From Parvibaculum sp. (GTDB lineage: Bacteria > Pseudomonadota > Alphaproteobacteria > Parvibaculales > Parvibaculaceae), in assembly GCA_002694985.1 (NCBI GenBank), contig NZNS01000006.1, positions 388,605 to 452,604 on the forward strand: DNA of 64,000 nt. The letters run 5' to 3'. Of this stretch, positions 1 through 9,610 are shown piece after piece. The position numbers were made by a program, and so were the translations under genes. Numbering within the stretch: position 1 is the first letter of the stretch; every line of letters starts with the position of its first letter. The notes beneath the pieces are model-generated. The model was not told the origin of the DNA, did no database searches, and was given only the letters and a program-made list of their open reading frames with translations.

Positions 1-129
1 CTCACCGAAGTGAAGATCGTCGGAGGGTTCGCCCCAGGGGCTTTCCACACTTTCCCAGCGCTCGTTCTTGAGGCCGGGAAACTCGTAGACGCCGCTGCCG
101 CCAATGACGCCGAGAACCGTCTTCGTCAT
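1..129 (-). CDS. mtnP: S-methyl-5'-thioadenosine phosphorylase, 5' end only
   Basis: Only the first 43 codons are in the window; the gene runs off the left edge. The protein begins MTKTVLGVIGGSGVYEF, the glycine-rich phosphate-binding start typical of the MTA/purine nucleoside phosphorylase family, followed by PGLKNERWESVESPWGEPSD, which is characteristic of MtnP. The enzyme cleaves methylthioadenosine with phosphate to adenine and methylthioribose-1-phosphate in the cytosol (methionine salvage). The ATG at 129 has a GGAGAG ribosome site just upstream. It lies downstream of the cytochrome bc1 genes on the same strand. A related nucleoside phosphorylase cannot be excluded from so short a piece. 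Confidence 0.8.
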   Translation of the reverse strand, partial: MTKTVLGVIGGSGVYEFPGLKNERWESVESPWGEPSDDLHFGE

Positions 130-196
130 GCCAATGCTCTCCACTCGATGCGCAAAATTCGCGAGACACTAACAAAACAATCGGACAGCGGCATGA

Positions 197-223
197 AAAA
201 AGGGCTCCCGGAGGAACCCTTTT
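197..223 (-). terminator. Probable rho-independent terminator after the bc1 operon
   Basis: An AAAAAGGG arm and a CCCTTTT arm flank a smaller CTCC/GGAG stem. The hairpin lies about 25 bases past the cytochrome c1 stop and carries a T tract when read on the minus strand, so it would end the petABC transcript before mtnP. Confidence 0.5.
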
Positions 224-245
224 CCCGCATCCATGCGTATGCCGA

Positions 246-1040
246 TCAGTGCTGGTCGGCCCAGACCTTGCGCATCGCGAAATAAAGGATGCCGCTCAGG
301 AGCACGAGATAGATCAGCACCTGGAAGCCCATGCGGTGACGCTGTTCCAGCTTCGGCTCGGCGGCCCACATCATGAAGTGGGAAACGTCGCGCGACATCT
401 GCTCGACGGTGTTCGGCGTACCGTCCTCATAATCGACCTGACCGTCCGACAGCGGCGGCGGCATGGCGATCATGTGGCCCGGGAAATACTTGTTGTAGTA
501 GCCGGTCGTGAGTTCGAAATCCTCCGGCGCTTCCTCATAGCCCACGAGAACGGAGTAGAGGTAATCCACACCGCCCGCACGCGACTTGGCGAGGAGCGAA
601 AGGTCCGGCGGCGCGGCACCGAGCGAGGCGGCCGCGGCTTCCGGGTTCGGATAGGGCGAGGGGAACGGATCCTTGCCTTCGCCCGGCCGCTCGAACATGT
701 CGCCATTGGCATCCGGTCCGTCTTCGACCGTGATTTCGGCGGCAAGCGCCTTCACCTGGCCTTCGGAAAATTCCGGTCCGCCCGGCTCGCCGAGATTGCG
801 GAAATGCACGAACTGCATCGAATGGCAGACCGCACAGACTTCCTTGTAGACCTTGTAGCCACGGCGCAGCGCGTCGCGGTCATAGGTGCCGAAGACGCCT
901 TCGAAGGACCATTGCAGGTCGATCGGTGCAACCTCCCCCTCGGCGGCCTTTGCAGGCATACCGGAGAAGAGGGAGAAACCGATCGCGGCAATAGCGGCCA
1001 GCGGCACGGCGCGAGAAATGCTTTTCATTGCTGTTTTCAT
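246..1040 (-). CDS. petC: Cytochrome c1 of the bc1 complex
   Basis: This 264-residue protein is the heme c subunit of ubiquinol:cytochrome c oxidoreductase. It passes electrons from the Rieske centre to soluble or membrane cytochrome c in the periplasm. Visible features: an N-terminal signal peptide ending in AKAAEGE, the covalent heme site CAVCH near residue 55, a MIAMPPPL segment supplying the distal Met ligand, and one C-terminal membrane anchor (about residues 240-257) before MRKVWADQH. I chose the ATG at 1040 because a GAGGGGGAACGGG ribosome site precedes it; the open frame extends much further upstream but only as a shadow of cytochrome b. Third gene of petA-petB-petC. The b and c1 genes are separate here, not fused as fbcH as in some rhizobia. 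Confidence 0.93.
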   Translation of the reverse strand: MKTAMKSISRAVPLAAIAAIGFSLFSGMPAKAAEGEVAPIDLQWSFEGVFGTYDRDALRRGYKVYKEVCAVCHSMQFVHFRNLGEPGGPEFSEGQVKALAAEITVEDGPDANGDMFERPGEGKDPFPSPYPNPEAAAASLGAAPPDLSLLAKSRAGGVDYLYSVLVGYEEAPEDFELTTGYYNKYFPGHMIAMPPPLSDGQVDYEDGTPNTVEQMSRDVSHFMMWAAEPKLEQRHRMGFQVLIYLVLLSGILYFAMRKVWADQH

Positions 1041-1054
1041 TTTCCCGTTCCCCC

Positions 1055-2332
1055 TCAGCTCGTGGCCTGATCCTGCCGCGTTCCGGGCAATACCGAATCC
1101 GCGATGCTGGCAGGTAGCGGCTTCGGTTTCTCCACCAGTCCGAGAACAGGCAGGAGAACGATGAAGTGTGCGAAGTAATAGATGGTCAGGATGCGCGAGA
1201 GGTCCGTGACATCGAAACCGCCATCGCCCACATGGATCAGGATCTTGTCCGGTGTCTGGCCACCGCAATAGCCAAGACCGAGGCAAACCGCCACGAAGAT
1301 CCAGAAGAACTGCTTGTAGAGCGGACGGAACCGGGCCGAACGAACCTTGGACGTGTCGAGCCAGGGCAGCACGAACAGGATCGCGATGGCACCGAACATC
1401 AAGATGACGCCGCCGAGCTTGTCCGGCACCGCGCGAAGGATCGCGTAGAAGGGCAAGAGATACCATTCCGGCACGATATGCGCGGGCGTCTTGAGCGGGT
1501 TGGCGATCTCGTAATTGTCCGGCTCGCCGAGCCCGTTCGGGTTGTAGAAGACGAAATAGGCGAACAGGATCAGGAACAGCACCATGCCGAAGCCGTCCTT
1601 GATCGTCGCATAAGGCGTGAAGGGAACCGTGTCCTTCTTCGGGTCTTTCACCTCGATGCCCGCCGGATTGCCCTGCCCCGTTACATGCAGCGCCCAGACG
1701 TGGAGAACCACGACGCCGGCAATGAGGAACGGGAAGAGGTAATGCAGCGAGAAGAAGCGGTTGAGCGTCGGATCGCCGACGGAGAAACCGCCCCAGAGCC
1801 AGGTGCGCAGCGCTTCGCCGACAACCGGGATCGCACCGAACAGGTTGGTGATAACGGTGGCGCCCCAGAAGCTCATCTGGCCCCAGGGAAGCACATAGCC
1901 GAAGAAGGCCGTCGCCATCATCAGGAGGTAGATGAGCACGCCGAGAATCCACAGCACTTCACGCGGCGCCTTGTAGGAGCCGTAGTAAAGACCGCGGAAC
2001 ATGTGGATATAGACGGCGATGAAGAACATCGACGCGCCGTTCGCATGAACGTAGCGGATGAGCCAGCCGTAATTCACATCGCGCATGATGTGCTCGACGC
2101 TCGCGAAGGCGAGTTCCGTCGTCGGCACATAGTGCATGGCAAGCACGATGCCGGTGACGATCTGCACTGCGAGGCAGAGCGACAGGATGGCGCCGAAGGT
2201 CCACCAGTAGTTCAGGTTCTTCGGCGTCGGATAATCGACGAAACTGTCATTGACGAGCCGCAGGATCGGCAGGCGGGCATCGAGCCAGCGCGTAAAACCG
2301 TTTGCGGGTGTGTAGGTGCTTTCACCGCTCAT
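1055..2332 (-). CDS. petB: Cytochrome b of the bc1 complex
   Basis: A 425-residue integral membrane protein holding hemes bL and bH and both quinone sites of the bc1 complex. Sequence evidence: a first membrane helix in [20 protein letters not shown]; heme-ligand histidines in [20 protein letters not shown] and [21 protein letters not shown]; the quinol-site motif PEWY in [18 protein letters not shown]; and the glycine-rich helix [17 protein letters not shown]. Length and layout fit a bacterial full-length cytochrome b of about eight helices. The ATG is preceded by GAGGGGGC. It sits 14 bases downstream of petA and 14 bases upstream of petC, so the three are one operon. Confidence 0.95.
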   Translation of the reverse strand: MSGESTYTPANGFTRWLDARLPILRLVNDSFVDYPTPKNLNYWWTFGAILSLCLAVQIVTGIVLAMHYVPTTELAFASVEHIMRDVNYGWLIRYVHANGASMFFIAVYIHMFRGLYYGSYKAPREVLWILGVLIYLLMMATAFFGYVLPWGQMSFWGATVITNLFGAIPVVGEALRTWLWGGFSVGDPTLNRFFSLHYLFPFLIAGVVVLHVWALHVTGQGNPAGIEVKDPKKDTVPFTPYATIKDGFGMVLFLILFAYFVFYNPNGLGEPDNYEIANPLKTPAHIVPEWYLLPFYAILRAVPDKLGGVILMFGAIAILFVLPWLDTSKVRSARFRPLYKQFFWIFVAVCLGLGYCGGQTPDKILIHVGDGGFDVTDLSRILTIYYFAHFIVLLPVLGLVEKPKPLPASIADSVLPGTRQDQATS

Positions 2333-2346
2333 TGTCTGGCGCCCCC

Positions 2347-2886
2347 TCAGCCGATCTTGATCTTGGTGTCGGAAACGAATTCATAGGGCGGCACTTCCAG
2401 GTTCAGCGGCGCCGGGCCTTTGCGAATACGGCCGGATGTGTCGTAGACCGAGCCATGGCACGGGCAGAAGTAGCCGTCATACTCGCCCTTGTAGGAAAGA
2501 GGCACGCAACCGAGATGGGTGCAGATGCCGATGACGACGAGCCACTGGCGTTCAAGCTCGCCATCCGGCCCCGTCCTCACGCGCTCGTCGTCGGTCTGCG
2601 GATCGGGAAGCGAAGCGACATCGACGCTCTCGGCCGCCGCAATCTCTTCTTCCGAACGATGACGCACGAAGACCGGCTTGCCGCGCCACTTGAACGTGGT
2701 CTCCTGGCCAACCGGAATATTGGAAATGTCGACTTCGATCGAAGCGAGTGCCAGGACGGAAGCGTCCGGGTTCATCTGGTCGATCAGCGGCCAAACGGCG
2801 GACGCGACTCCGACAGCGGCGAGCGAACCAGTCGCCACATACAGGAAATCGCGCCGTGTCGGCTCGTCCGCGTGGATTTCTGCCAC
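2347..2886 (-). CDS. petA: Rieske iron-sulfur subunit of the bc1 complex
   Basis: A 179-residue Rieske protein that takes one electron from ubiquinol at the Qo site. The [2Fe-2S] ligands lie in CTHLGC and CPCHGS. The N terminus carries a twin-arginine-like [17 protein letters not shown] segment that doubles as uninterrupted membrane anchor (about residues 11-33), as in Tat-exported Rieske proteins. The start is GTG at 2886 with a GAGGAGA ribosome site. First gene of the petABC operon; its promoter must lie in the 304-base divergent gap shared with trmL. Confidence 0.95.
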   Translation of the reverse strand: MAEIHADEPTRRDFLYVATGSLAAVGVASAVWPLIDQMNPDASVLALASIEVDISNIPVGQETTFKWRGKPVFVRHRSEEEIAAAESVDVASLPDPQTDDERVRTGPDGELERQWLVVIGICTHLGCVPLSYKGEYDGYFCPCHGSVYDTSGRIRKGPAPLNLEVPPYEFVSDTKIKIG

Positions 2887-3190
2887 GGTTCAGGTCTCCT
2901 CGTTGAATAGATCGAACGCCACGTGCCACTTGGGAAAGCGGCTCCCCTAGACGGGGCTCCCCCAGCGCGGAAGAGCACGGCGTAGCATCGCACACACCCG
3001 GAACATGGTTTTAAAAGCGACGAATCCCCCGCTTTCGCCCCCATGCGTTGCGTGGTTTTGTGGCATCCAATCCGCACATTGTCCAGTCCCGCCACCCCTG
3101 TGGCAGGATGACGCATCGCCGCACCTCTCCTCCGTTCGCGAACGGCATGGCAAAGACAGTGCCACCTGTCCCGGACTGAAAGCCCCTTCC
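2887..3190. other. Divergent intergenic region petA / trmL
   Basis: This 304-base gap separates the minus-strand bc1 operon from the plus-strand trmL. It must hold both promoters. I see no convincing consensus -35/-10 pair and no other gene. An in-frame extension of trmL to an upstream ATG at 3005 exists, but the extra residues do not look like protein of the family. Confidence 0.4.
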
Positions 3191-3661
3191 ATGCGCCTTG
3201 CCCTCTATGAACCGGACATTCCGCCCAATGCCGGCACGCTGATCCGTCTCGGCGCCTGTCTCGATGTGCCCGTCGATATCATCGAACCCTGCGGTTTTCC
3301 GTGGGGCGACCGCGACCTGAAGCGTGCAGCCATGGATTATGGCAGGCTTGGAGAGGTGATACGGCATGCTTCTTGGGAGTCATTCTTAACAAGCAAGCCG
3401 CCCGAGGCACGGATTGTCCTGCTCACGACCAAGACACAAACGCGTTTTCTCGATTTCGCCTATCGCCCCTCCGACATTCTGCTGGTCGGACGGGAAAGCG
3501 CCGGCGTGCCCGGCCATGTGCATGAGGCGGCGGATGCGCGTGTGACCATCCCCATGATGCCGCCCGCCCGCTCGCTCAACGTGGCGCTGGCCGCCTCAAT
3601 GGTGATCTCGGAAGCACTGCGTCAGACAAACACCTTCCCGCCGCCCCCTTCCGGCGGCTAA
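3191..3661 (+). CDS. trmL: tRNA (cytidine/uridine(34)-2'-O)-methyltransferase
   Basis: A 156-residue SPOUT-class methyltransferase that methylates the ribose at the wobble position of tRNA-Leu using SAM. The sequence starts MRLALYEPDIPPNAGTLIRL, the classic TrmL/SpoU opening with the N-A-G-T motif. It continues with DILLVGRESAGVP (motif 2) and IPMMPPARSLNVALAASMV (motif 3, trefoil knot). Length matches TrmL, about 155 residues. The start at 3191 fits family length; the ribosome site is weak. It is followed 44 bases later by hemF on the same strand. Confidence 0.92.
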   Translation: MRLALYEPDIPPNAGTLIRLGACLDVPVDIIEPCGFPWGDRDLKRAAMDYGRLGEVIRHASWESFLTSKPPEARIVLLTTKTQTRFLDFAYRPSDILLVGRESAGVPGHVHEAADARVTIPMMPPARSLNVALAASMVISEALRQTNTFPPPPSGG

Positions 3662-3705
3662 ACAGGGACGGCGCAGGAACCCGCAGATAACGAAAAGAAG
3701 AGAAG

Positions 3706-4602
3706 ATGACCGAGGACAAGACCACCGCAGCCACAACCGAAGAGCGCAAGACGCGCGCGGAAAGCTGGTTTCGCGAGCTGCGCGACCTGATCTGCGCCGA
3801 GTTCGAGAAAATCGAGGACGAGCTGACCGGTCCCCTGTCGGACCGGCCCGCCGGGCGTTTCGAGCGCACGCCCTGGAAGCGCGGCGATGGGTCAAGGGAC
3901 GAAGGCGGCGGCGAAATGTCGATCATGCATGGCCGCGTCTTCGAGAAGGTCGGCGTCCACATCTCGACTGTGCATGGCGAATTCTCGGAAGACTTCCGCA
4001 AGCAGATGCAGGGCGCGGAGGAAGACCCGCGCTTCTGGGCAAGCGGTATTTCGCTGATCGCCCATATGCAGAACCCGCGTGTGCCCGCCGTGCACATGAA
4101 TACGCGCCACGTCTACACGACGAAAAGCTGGTTCGGCGGCGGCGGGGATCTCACGCCCGTGCTCGATGTGCAGCGGCGCGAGGATCATCCCGATACGGTG
4201 GATTTCCACGCAGCCTACAAGCGCGCCTGCGACCGCCACGACCCCGCCTACTACCCGAAGTTCAAACAATGGTGCGACGAATATTTCTTCCTGCCCCACC
4301 GCAACGAACCGCGCGGCACGGGCGGCATCTTCTACGACCATCACAATTCGGGTGACTGGGAAAAGGATTTCGCCTTCACACAGGATGTGGGCCGCGCCTT
4401 TCTCGAAATCTATCCCGAGCTGGTGCGCCGTCACATGAACGAGACGTGGACGGAAGAAGAGCGCGAGGAACAGCTCGTGCGGCGCGGGCGCTATGTCGAG
4501 TTCAACCTGCTCTACGATCGCGGCACGGTGTTCGGCCTCAAGACCGGCGGCAATGTGAACTCGATCCTGTCCTCCATGCCGCCCATGGTGAAGTGGCCGT
4601 AA
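3706..4602 (+). CDS. hemF: Oxygen-dependent coproporphyrinogen III oxidase
   Basis: A 298-residue cytosolic enzyme that decarboxylates two propionates of coproporphyrinogen III to protoporphyrinogen IX using O2. Family landmarks include [48 protein letters not shown], and the C-terminal [35 protein letters not shown]. Length agrees with HemF (about 300). The GAAGAGAAG ribosome site supports the start. The O2-independent counterpart hemN lies 0.8 kb away on the other strand, so heme synthesis is possible with and without oxygen. Confidence 0.96.
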   Translation: MTEDKTTAATTEERKTRAESWFRELRDLICAEFEKIEDELTGPLSDRPAGRFERTPWKRGDGSRDEGGGEMSIMHGRVFEKVGVHISTVHGEFSEDFRKQMQGAEEDPRFWASGISLIAHMQNPRVPAVHMNTRHVYTTKSWFGGGGDLTPVLDVQRREDHPDTVDFHAAYKRACDRHDPAYYPKFKQWCDEYFFLPHRNEPRGTGGIFYDHHNSGDWEKDFAFTQDVGRAFLEIYPELVRRHMNETWTEEEREEQLVRRGRYVEFNLLYDRGTVFGLKTGGNVNSILSSMPPMVKWP

Positions 4603-4611
4603 ACACTATTC

Positions 4612-4717
4612 CGTCATTGCCAGCGACTGAAAGGAGCGAAGCAATCCAGGGTTGCTTGCTCCGTGCCTACCCGTTCTGGATTGCTCCGTCGCATCTGCGA
4701 TGCTCCTCGCAATGACG
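4612..4717. repeat. Dispersed palindromic repeat, family 1, copy A
   Basis: About 106 bases begin CGTCATTGC and end GCAATGACG, with inner arms around GCGAAGCAATCCAG and CTGGATTGC. A second copy lies at 19329-19429. Both sit between genes. Bounds are those of the outer inverted repeat. Confidence 0.75.
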
Positions 4718-4736
4718 ACCGAGGTTTGAGGCACGA

Positions 4737-5225
4737 ATGGCAAAAGGCGAGACAGCGGCGCAGCGCTTCGTGCGGCTGAACGGGATTGCGGGCACGTTCC
4801 GCGAGATCGGCGTGCCGAAGGACAGGAAGACCTCCGCGCTCGATATGGCGGCGGCGAGCGGCATCGATCCGGCGCGGCTCTTCAAGACGCTGATCGTGGA
4901 AACGGCGGAGGGAAAGCTCGCCGTCGCCATCGTGCCCGCCTCGCGCGACCTCGACCGCAAGGCGCTGGCGCGCGAACTCGGCAGCAAGCGCGTCGACCTC
5001 GCGCCGAAGGACAAGGCGGTGAAAACAAGCGGCTACGCGATGGGCGCCTGCAGCCCGCTCGGCCAGAAGAAGAAGCTCCCGGCCTTCATCGACGAAAGCG
5101 CGAAGGGATTCGAGACGGTGTTCGTGTCCGGCGGTGCTTACGGGCTGGAACTCGAGATTGCGCCCGCGGAACTGGTGCGTGCTGCGGAAGCGGAATTTGC
5201 GGCGATTTCACATGAGGTGGAATGA
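4737..5225 (+). CDS. ybaK: YbaK-type aminoacyl-tRNA deacylase (Cys-tRNA(Pro) type)
   Basis: A 162-residue protein of the YbaK/EbsC family, which hydrolyses mischarged tRNA in trans to proofread prolyl-tRNA synthetase errors. Supporting sequence: ARLFKTLIVETAEGKLAVAIVPASRDLDRKALA with the conserved lysine, then GYAMGACSPLGQKKKLPAFIDESA, which matches the family GxxxGxxSPxGxKK motif, and VFVSGGAYGLELEIAPAELV near the end. The family length is about 155-160. It follows hemF after a palindromic repeat, so probably not one transcript with it. Confidence 0.9.
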   Translation: MAKGETAAQRFVRLNGIAGTFREIGVPKDRKTSALDMAAASGIDPARLFKTLIVETAEGKLAVAIVPASRDLDRKALARELGSKRVDLAPKDKAVKTSGYAMGACSPLGQKKKLPAFIDESAKGFETVFVSGGAYGLELEIAPAELVRAAEAEFAAISHEVE

Positions 5226-5247
5226 GGCATTCTCCTCACCCAAGGAT

Positions 5248-5334
5248 GTCATCCCGGGATTTATTCCCGGGACCCAATCCACATCTCCGCAAGACCAAAC
5301 GCCAATGGGTCCCGGCAACAAGTGCCGGGATGAC
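5248..5334. repeat. Intergenic palindromic repeat, family 2
   Basis: The element begins GTCATCCCGGGATTTATTCC and ends with the near complement GTGCCGGGATGAC. The outer inverted arms are GTCATCCCGG / CCGGGATGAC. It lies in the convergent gap between ybaK and hemN, where it could also act as a bidirectional transcription stop. Only one copy is in the window. Confidence 0.65.
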
Positions 5335-5359
5335 ACCTATGGTTTTGGGAAAGCTCTGC

Positions 5360-6709
5360 CTAAACCGCCTTCGAGTGCCGCGCTTCCCCCTGCCCGAGAT
5401 ATTCATCGAACACCGCGCAGACAGCGCGCACCAGCGGCCGGCCCTTTTCCGTCACGGTGAGGCGGTGGCCGTCGCGCATCACGATCCCGTCCGCTTCGAG
5501 CGCGGAGAGACGCGTGAGTTCCTCATCGAACGTATCGGCGGCGACATCATGCATCAGTGCGATCTCGTCCAGATCGACGCCCATGTCGCACATGAGCCGT
5601 TCGATCACATCGCGTCGCAGCTTGTCCTTGCCGCTCACCGCAATGCCGCGCGTGATCGGAAAGCGCCCCGCGCGCACCGTCTCCTTGTAGCGCTCGATGG
5701 CGAGTTCGTTCGCGGCATAGCCTTGCGGCAGCGCGCCGATGGCGGACGCGCCGAGGCCAATCAGCACCGGCGCGGCATCCGTCGTATAGCCCTGGAAGTT
5801 GCGGTGGAGCGCGCCCTTCTCATGCGCCTTCGCCATCGCGTCGTCCGGCAGCGCGAAATGATCGAGCCCGACGGAGACATAGCCATGACGCTCCAGCCGC
5901 TCCGCCGCCGCCTCATATTGCGCCCAGCGCTCGGCAAGGCCGGGGAGCGACGCCTCGGGGATGAGCTTCTGATGCGGCTTCATCCACGGCACATGCGCAT
6001 AGCCGAACAGCGCAATACGCGCCGGGCGAAGCGCCGCCGCCTTGTCCACCGTATCGAGCAGCGTCTCGACCGTCTGGTAAGGAAGCCCGTAGCAGAGATC
6101 CATGTTGATCGCGGAAACGCCATGCGCGCGCAGCCACGAGATCACGCGCGCCGTCACATCATAAGGCTGGATGCGATTGATCGCCTTCTGCACACGCGCA
6201 TCGAAATCCTGCACCCCGATGGAGGCACGGCTGACGCCCGCCTTCGCCATCGCGGCGACATAGGCCTCGTCCGCCGTGCGCGGATCGAGTTCGACCGCGA
6301 TGTCCGCATCAAGCGTGACATTGTAATATTCGCGCAGGATCGCAAGCGTCTGCGCGAGGTCTTGCGGCTTCAGGAGCGTCGGGCTGCCCCCACCGAAATG
6401 GATATGATCGACCTTCATGCGTGAAGGGAGCGCATGGGCAACGAGCCGCGCCTCCGCCAGCAGCGCATCGAGATAATCCGCGACCGGCGCATATTTCCGC
6501 GTCGCCTTGGTGTGACAGCCGCAGAACCAGCACATCTCCGCGCAATAGGCGATGTGAAGATAGAGCGAGAGGCCGAGCGAAGGGTCGAGCCGGGAGAGCC
6601 AGCGCGCATAAGTATCGCCATCGACCGCGGGCGAGAAATGCGGGGCCGTCGGGTAGGAGGTGTATCTCGGCACGCGCAGGTCGTACCGCTCGATGAAATC
6701 CTGTCGCAT
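5360..6709 (-). CDS. hemN: Oxygen-independent coproporphyrinogen III oxidase (radical SAM)
   Basis: A 449-residue radical-SAM enzyme doing the HemF reaction without oxygen. The 4Fe-4S cluster motif CAEMCWFCGC (CX3CX2CXC, about residues 57-66) is the HemN signature. It is followed by HIHFGGGSPTLL, the second-SAM/GGE-like region, and SIGVQDFDARVQKAINRIQ. The C terminus has the HemN_C domain (LRRDVIERLMCDMGVD). Length matches E. coli HemN (457). I saw no FNR/FixK-type TTGAT-N4-ATCAA box upstream. It is convergent with ybaK. Confidence 0.95.
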   Translation of the reverse strand: MRQDFIERYDLRVPRYTSYPTAPHFSPAVDGDTYARWLSRLDPSLGLSLYLHIAYCAEMCWFCGCHTKATRKYAPVADYLDALLAEARLVAHALPSRMKVDHIHFGGGSPTLLKPQDLAQTLAILREYYNVTLDADIAVELDPRTADEAYVAAMAKAGVSRASIGVQDFDARVQKAINRIQPYDVTARVISWLRAHGVSAINMDLCYGLPYQTVETLLDTVDKAAALRPARIALFGYAHVPWMKPHQKLIPEASLPGLAERWAQYEAAAERLERHGYVSVGLDHFALPDDAMAKAHEKGALHRNFQGYTTDAAPVLIGLGASAIGALPQGYAANELAIERYKETVRAGRFPITRGIAVSGKDKLRRDVIERLMCDMGVDLDEIALMHDVAADTFDEELTRLSALEADGIVMRDGHRLTVTEKGRPLVRAVCAVFDEYLGQGEARHSKAV

Positions 6710-6779
6710 GGGAAAAGGCTAGGCGCGCAGAGGGGCTTCGCCTATTCGCGTAAATGTCGCAGGGAAATTTGTCGCAGCC

Positions 6780-8042
6780 TCAGTAGACTGTCGCCTGCAC
6801 CACCGCCTTCAAGCGTTCGATGATCGAAAATTCATCATCGATGAAATCGCTGTCGATCCACCACTCCTCGACCTCCTTCCGCACACGGCCGATTTCCGGT
6901 CCTTCGGGCACGCCGGCCGCCTTGATCATTTCGCCAGTGAGCGGCAGTTCGGGCTTTTCCCAGCTATCGGCCATGGCGAGCATGGCGCGCCACTGAAAGG
7001 CATTGTGCCCGCGCCGGTCGTCAGCCCAGCCGAGCGAGACGCGATCCTTGAAGAGCTGGCGGCCCATCAGATAAAGCGCGCGGCGCACCTCGCGCATGGA
7101 GAGATAGCAGACGATCTTGGTCTTGTCGGTGAGCATGGCCGAGAGCCGGTCGCGATCCTTGTTCGAGAGACGCAGGCGCTGCGCAAGCGCGTCGACGCCC
7201 GCCTCGTCGAGATCGAGCATGGCGCCGAGGCGGAGGATCGCATCGGCGGGTGCGAAAAGCTGCATCGTCTCGATCTCCACATATTTCTCGAAACGATCGA
7301 GACGGCTCGCCTCCGGCAACACCACAGCGAGAATGCCCGCCGCCGCCATCCGGCGAAACGTGGCACCCGCTTCGTCGGCACTCACAATCTTCAGGAGTTC
7401 GTCGCGCACACGCTCGCCCGAAAGCTGGCGAAGGCCCTCGCGTTCTTCCGCACAGGCGCGCAGTCCCGCCGCATCCGGTTCGCCTTTGCCGTAAAAGGCA
7501 TGGAAGCGGAAGAAGCGCAGGATGCGCAGATAATCCTCGCGGATACGTTCATGGGGATCGCCAATGAAGCGCACGACGCGCGCCTTCAGATCGTCGCGCC
7601 CGCCAAGCGGATCGTGGACCGTACCGTCGGCATCGCAATAAAGCGCATTCATGGTGAAGTCGCGGCGCTTTGCATCTTCCAGCCAGTCGCCGGTGAAGGC
7701 GACTTCGGCGCGGCGGCCATCGCTCGCCACATCGACACGAAGCGTGGTGATCTCGAAATGCCGCGTCGGCGTGACGGCGGTGATGGTGCCGTGATCGATA
7801 CCGGTGGGCACGACCTTGATGCCGGCGGCTTCGAGCAGCGCCTTTGCGCTTTCCGGCGTTTCCGTTGTCGCGATATCGATATCGGAAACGGGCTCGTTCA
7901 TGAGCGCATTGCGAACGCAGCCGCCAACGAAACGCGCCACACCGCCCTTGCCCGCAAGCGCCTCCATCACGGCTTTCGTGTCCGCTTCCCTGAGCCAGAC
8001 CGCATTGGCCAGTTCCTTGTCCACACTTGTGCCGGCGCTCAT
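6780..8042 (-). CDS. cca: CCA tRNA nucleotidyltransferase / poly(A) polymerase family
   Basis: A 420-residue class II nucleotidyltransferase. The N-terminal catalytic segment reads ARFVGGCVRNALMNEPVSDIDIAT with the two metal-binding aspartates (DID). The RRDFTMNALYCDADG and LGGRDDLKARVVRFIGDPHERIREDYLRILRFFRF blocks are the head and neck motifs for ATP/CTP selection. It probably adds or repairs the 3' CCA of tRNAs. I place the start at 8042 because GAGGAGG lies five bases before that ATG; an in-frame ATG at 8084 lacks a comparable site. A poly(A) polymerase role cannot be separated by sequence alone. Confidence 0.9.
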   Translation of the reverse strand: MSAGTSVDKELANAVWLREADTKAVMEALAGKGGVARFVGGCVRNALMNEPVSDIDIATTETPESAKALLEAAGIKVVPTGIDHGTITAVTPTRHFEITTLRVDVASDGRRAEVAFTGDWLEDAKRRDFTMNALYCDADGTVHDPLGGRDDLKARVVRFIGDPHERIREDYLRILRFFRFHAFYGKGEPDAAGLRACAEEREGLRQLSGERVRDELLKIVSADEAGATFRRMAAAGILAVVLPEASRLDRFEKYVEIETMQLFAPADAILRLGAMLDLDEAGVDALAQRLRLSNKDRDRLSAMLTDKTKIVCYLSMREVRRALYLMGRQLFKDRVSLGWADDRRGHNAFQWRAMLAMADSWEKPELPLTGEMIKAAGVPEGPEIGRVRKEVEEWWIDSDFIDDEFSIIERLKAVVQATVY

Positions 8043-8140
8043 CGTGGCCTCCTCACTCGTTTCTTCTCTGATAATTATTCTCAATCTACAGACGACGGAG
8101 ATGCCTGTCTCCGTCGCATTATAGCGCAGGCATGAGGCAT

Positions 8141-8800
8141 TCAGTCGCCATAAAGCCGGTCATACATGTTCTTCAACATGCCGGCCGTCGCACCCCAGAT
8201 GTAGTGGCCATTATAGGGCATGGCGTAGTATTCGCGCCGTTTTCCCCGCCACATGGCGTGGTGACGCTCGTGGTTGGCGGGGTCCATGAGAAAGGAAAAC
8301 GGCACCTCGAAAGCCTCCGCCACCTCGTCGGGCGAAATGGTGAGGGTGAAACCCGGCCTGACGAAGCCGACTACGGGAATGATGCGAAAGCCCGTGCCCG
8401 TCTCATAGGCGTCGAGATAGCCCGCGACCTCGACATAGGCCGGGTCCAGCCCGACTTCTTCTTTCGCCTCGCGGATGGCGGCTTCGGCCGGTGTCTCGCC
8501 CGGGTCCATCTTGCCGCCCGGAAAGGCGACCTGCCCCGAATGCGTACCCAGATGGTCCGCCCGGCGCGTCAGCAGCACATGAGGACCGTGGGCATGCTCG
8601 ACAATGCCGACAAGCACGGCAGCGGGCCGCAGCGAGGCGCGTTCCTCCGGCTCCACCCAGACATTCCCCTTCGGTTCCGGCGGATTCAGATCATGGTCGC
8701 CGCGAAGCCCCGGCAGCCCTTCCTGCGCGAGAAGTGCCGCGAGGGCGGGCGGCTCCCGGTCCGTGCGGGAAAGGATGAGATTGCGATAGGGCTTCTGCAT
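8141..8800 (-). CDS. Nudix hydrolase, CoA pyrophosphatase type
   Basis: A 219-residue Nudix protein. The Nudix box GGKMDPGETPAEAAIREAKEEVGLD matches GX5EX7REUXEEXGU, and the preceding HSGQVAFPGG is the NuDL/CoAse UPF0035-type motif. Such enzymes cleave CoA or acyl-CoA to phosphopantetheine and ADP. The ATG at 8800 is 11 bases past the stop of the DUF1285 gene, so the two are probably co-transcribed. The ribosome site is weak, consistent with translational coupling. Confidence 0.85.
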   Translation of the reverse strand: MQKPYRNLILSRTDREPPALAALLAQEGLPGLRGDHDLNPPEPKGNVWVEPEERASLRPAAVLVGIVEHAHGPHVLLTRRADHLGTHSGQVAFPGGKMDPGETPAEAAIREAKEEVGLDPAYVEVAGYLDAYETGTGFRIIPVVGFVRPGFTLTISPDEVAEAFEVPFSFLMDPANHERHHAMWRGKRREYYAMPYNGHYIWGATAGMLKNMYDRLYGD

Positions 8801-8810
8801 GAGCGGACGG

Positions 8811-9446
8811 CTAGCGCGCCACCTCATCGGCCCTCTGGAACGGGAAGAAGACGCCGCCCGACCAGATGCCGAACCATTGCTCGCCCTCATGCTCCTCTTC
8901 CACGCCAAGCTCCACGAGATCGTAGAAGACGGCGCGGTTGATGAGCGCATCGAGCCGCGCGCGCACATGTACGTAAGGCGCGGGCTCGCCCGTCTCCGCA
9001 TTGATCTCGAAGCGCATTGGATGATCGGGGCCCGCCACCGTCTCGTCGCCCACATTGGTGGTGAAGGTGAGAACCTGCTCGCGCCCCTGCCCCTCGACCT
9101 TCATGGCGACGGCAAGAAAAGGCGCATCCTCGACCGTGATGCCGACCTTCTCGACCGGCGTCACGAGATAGTATTTTCCGTCCTCGTCATGGCGCAGCAC
9201 GGTGGAAAAGAGCCGCACCAGACGTTCACGCCCGATCGGCGTGCCCAGATAATACCAGGTGCCGTCCCGCGCGATACGCATGTCGAGATCACCGCAGAAT
9301 TCGGGATTCCACAGATGAACGGGCGGCAGGCCCTTCGCCTTTTTGCCCGCTTCCTCGGCGGCGGCAAGCCCCTTGAGCCCGCCCGGCGCACTTCCCGCCT
9401 CGGGCTTTTCCGCCTTAGCGGCTGTCTTTCCGGTCACGGCGGCCAT
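8811..9446 (-). CDS. DUF1285 domain protein
   Basis: A 211-residue protein of unknown role matching the DUF1285 family of Gram-negative bacteria. The core runs from [20 protein letters not shown] through [22 protein letters not shown] to [20 protein letters not shown], about residues 50-115. The first 45 residues are Ala/Lys-rich and probably disordered. A GAGAGGAGAGGA ribosome site precedes the ATG at 9446. It lies upstream of the Nudix gene and, in the same direction, of cca, a typical alphaproteobacterial arrangement (recollection). Function is not known. Confidence 0.8.
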   Translation of the reverse strand: MAAVTGKTAAKAEKPEAGSAPGGLKGLAAAEEAGKKAKGLPPVHLWNPEFCGDLDMRIARDGTWYYLGTPIGRERLVRLFSTVLRHDEDGKYYLVTPVEKVGITVEDAPFLAVAMKVEGQGREQVLTFTTNVGDETVAGPDHPMRFEINAETGEPAPYVHVRARLDALINRAVFYDLVELGVEEEHEGEQWFGIWSGGVFFPFQRADEVAR

Positions 9447-9610
9447 ATTTCCTCTCCTCTCGCGGAGTTGAATAGCGATTTAGTGCCAGGGCCCTGAGAA
9501 TCCGGCCATATTATCGTCAAGAAGGCCCGCGCCAATGGCGGGACGACACGATAACAGGATGCGGCACGGTAACGGACCCTGGCGGCACGTCACCACCAAT
9601 ATGTAGGTCA

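Noticed and set aside
246..1952. A 568-residue frame joining cytochrome c1 with upstream sequence, suggesting a fused protein
   Set aside because: The first 300 residues are an out-of-frame shadow of cytochrome b, and a good ribosome site precedes ATG 1040.
1166..2386. A 406-codon plus-strand frame opposite petB
   Set aside because: It mirrors the petB gene and has no motif; a common effect of high GC.
6710..6779. FNR/FixK box before hemN
   Set aside because: No TTGAT-N4-ATCAA sequence is present in the gap.
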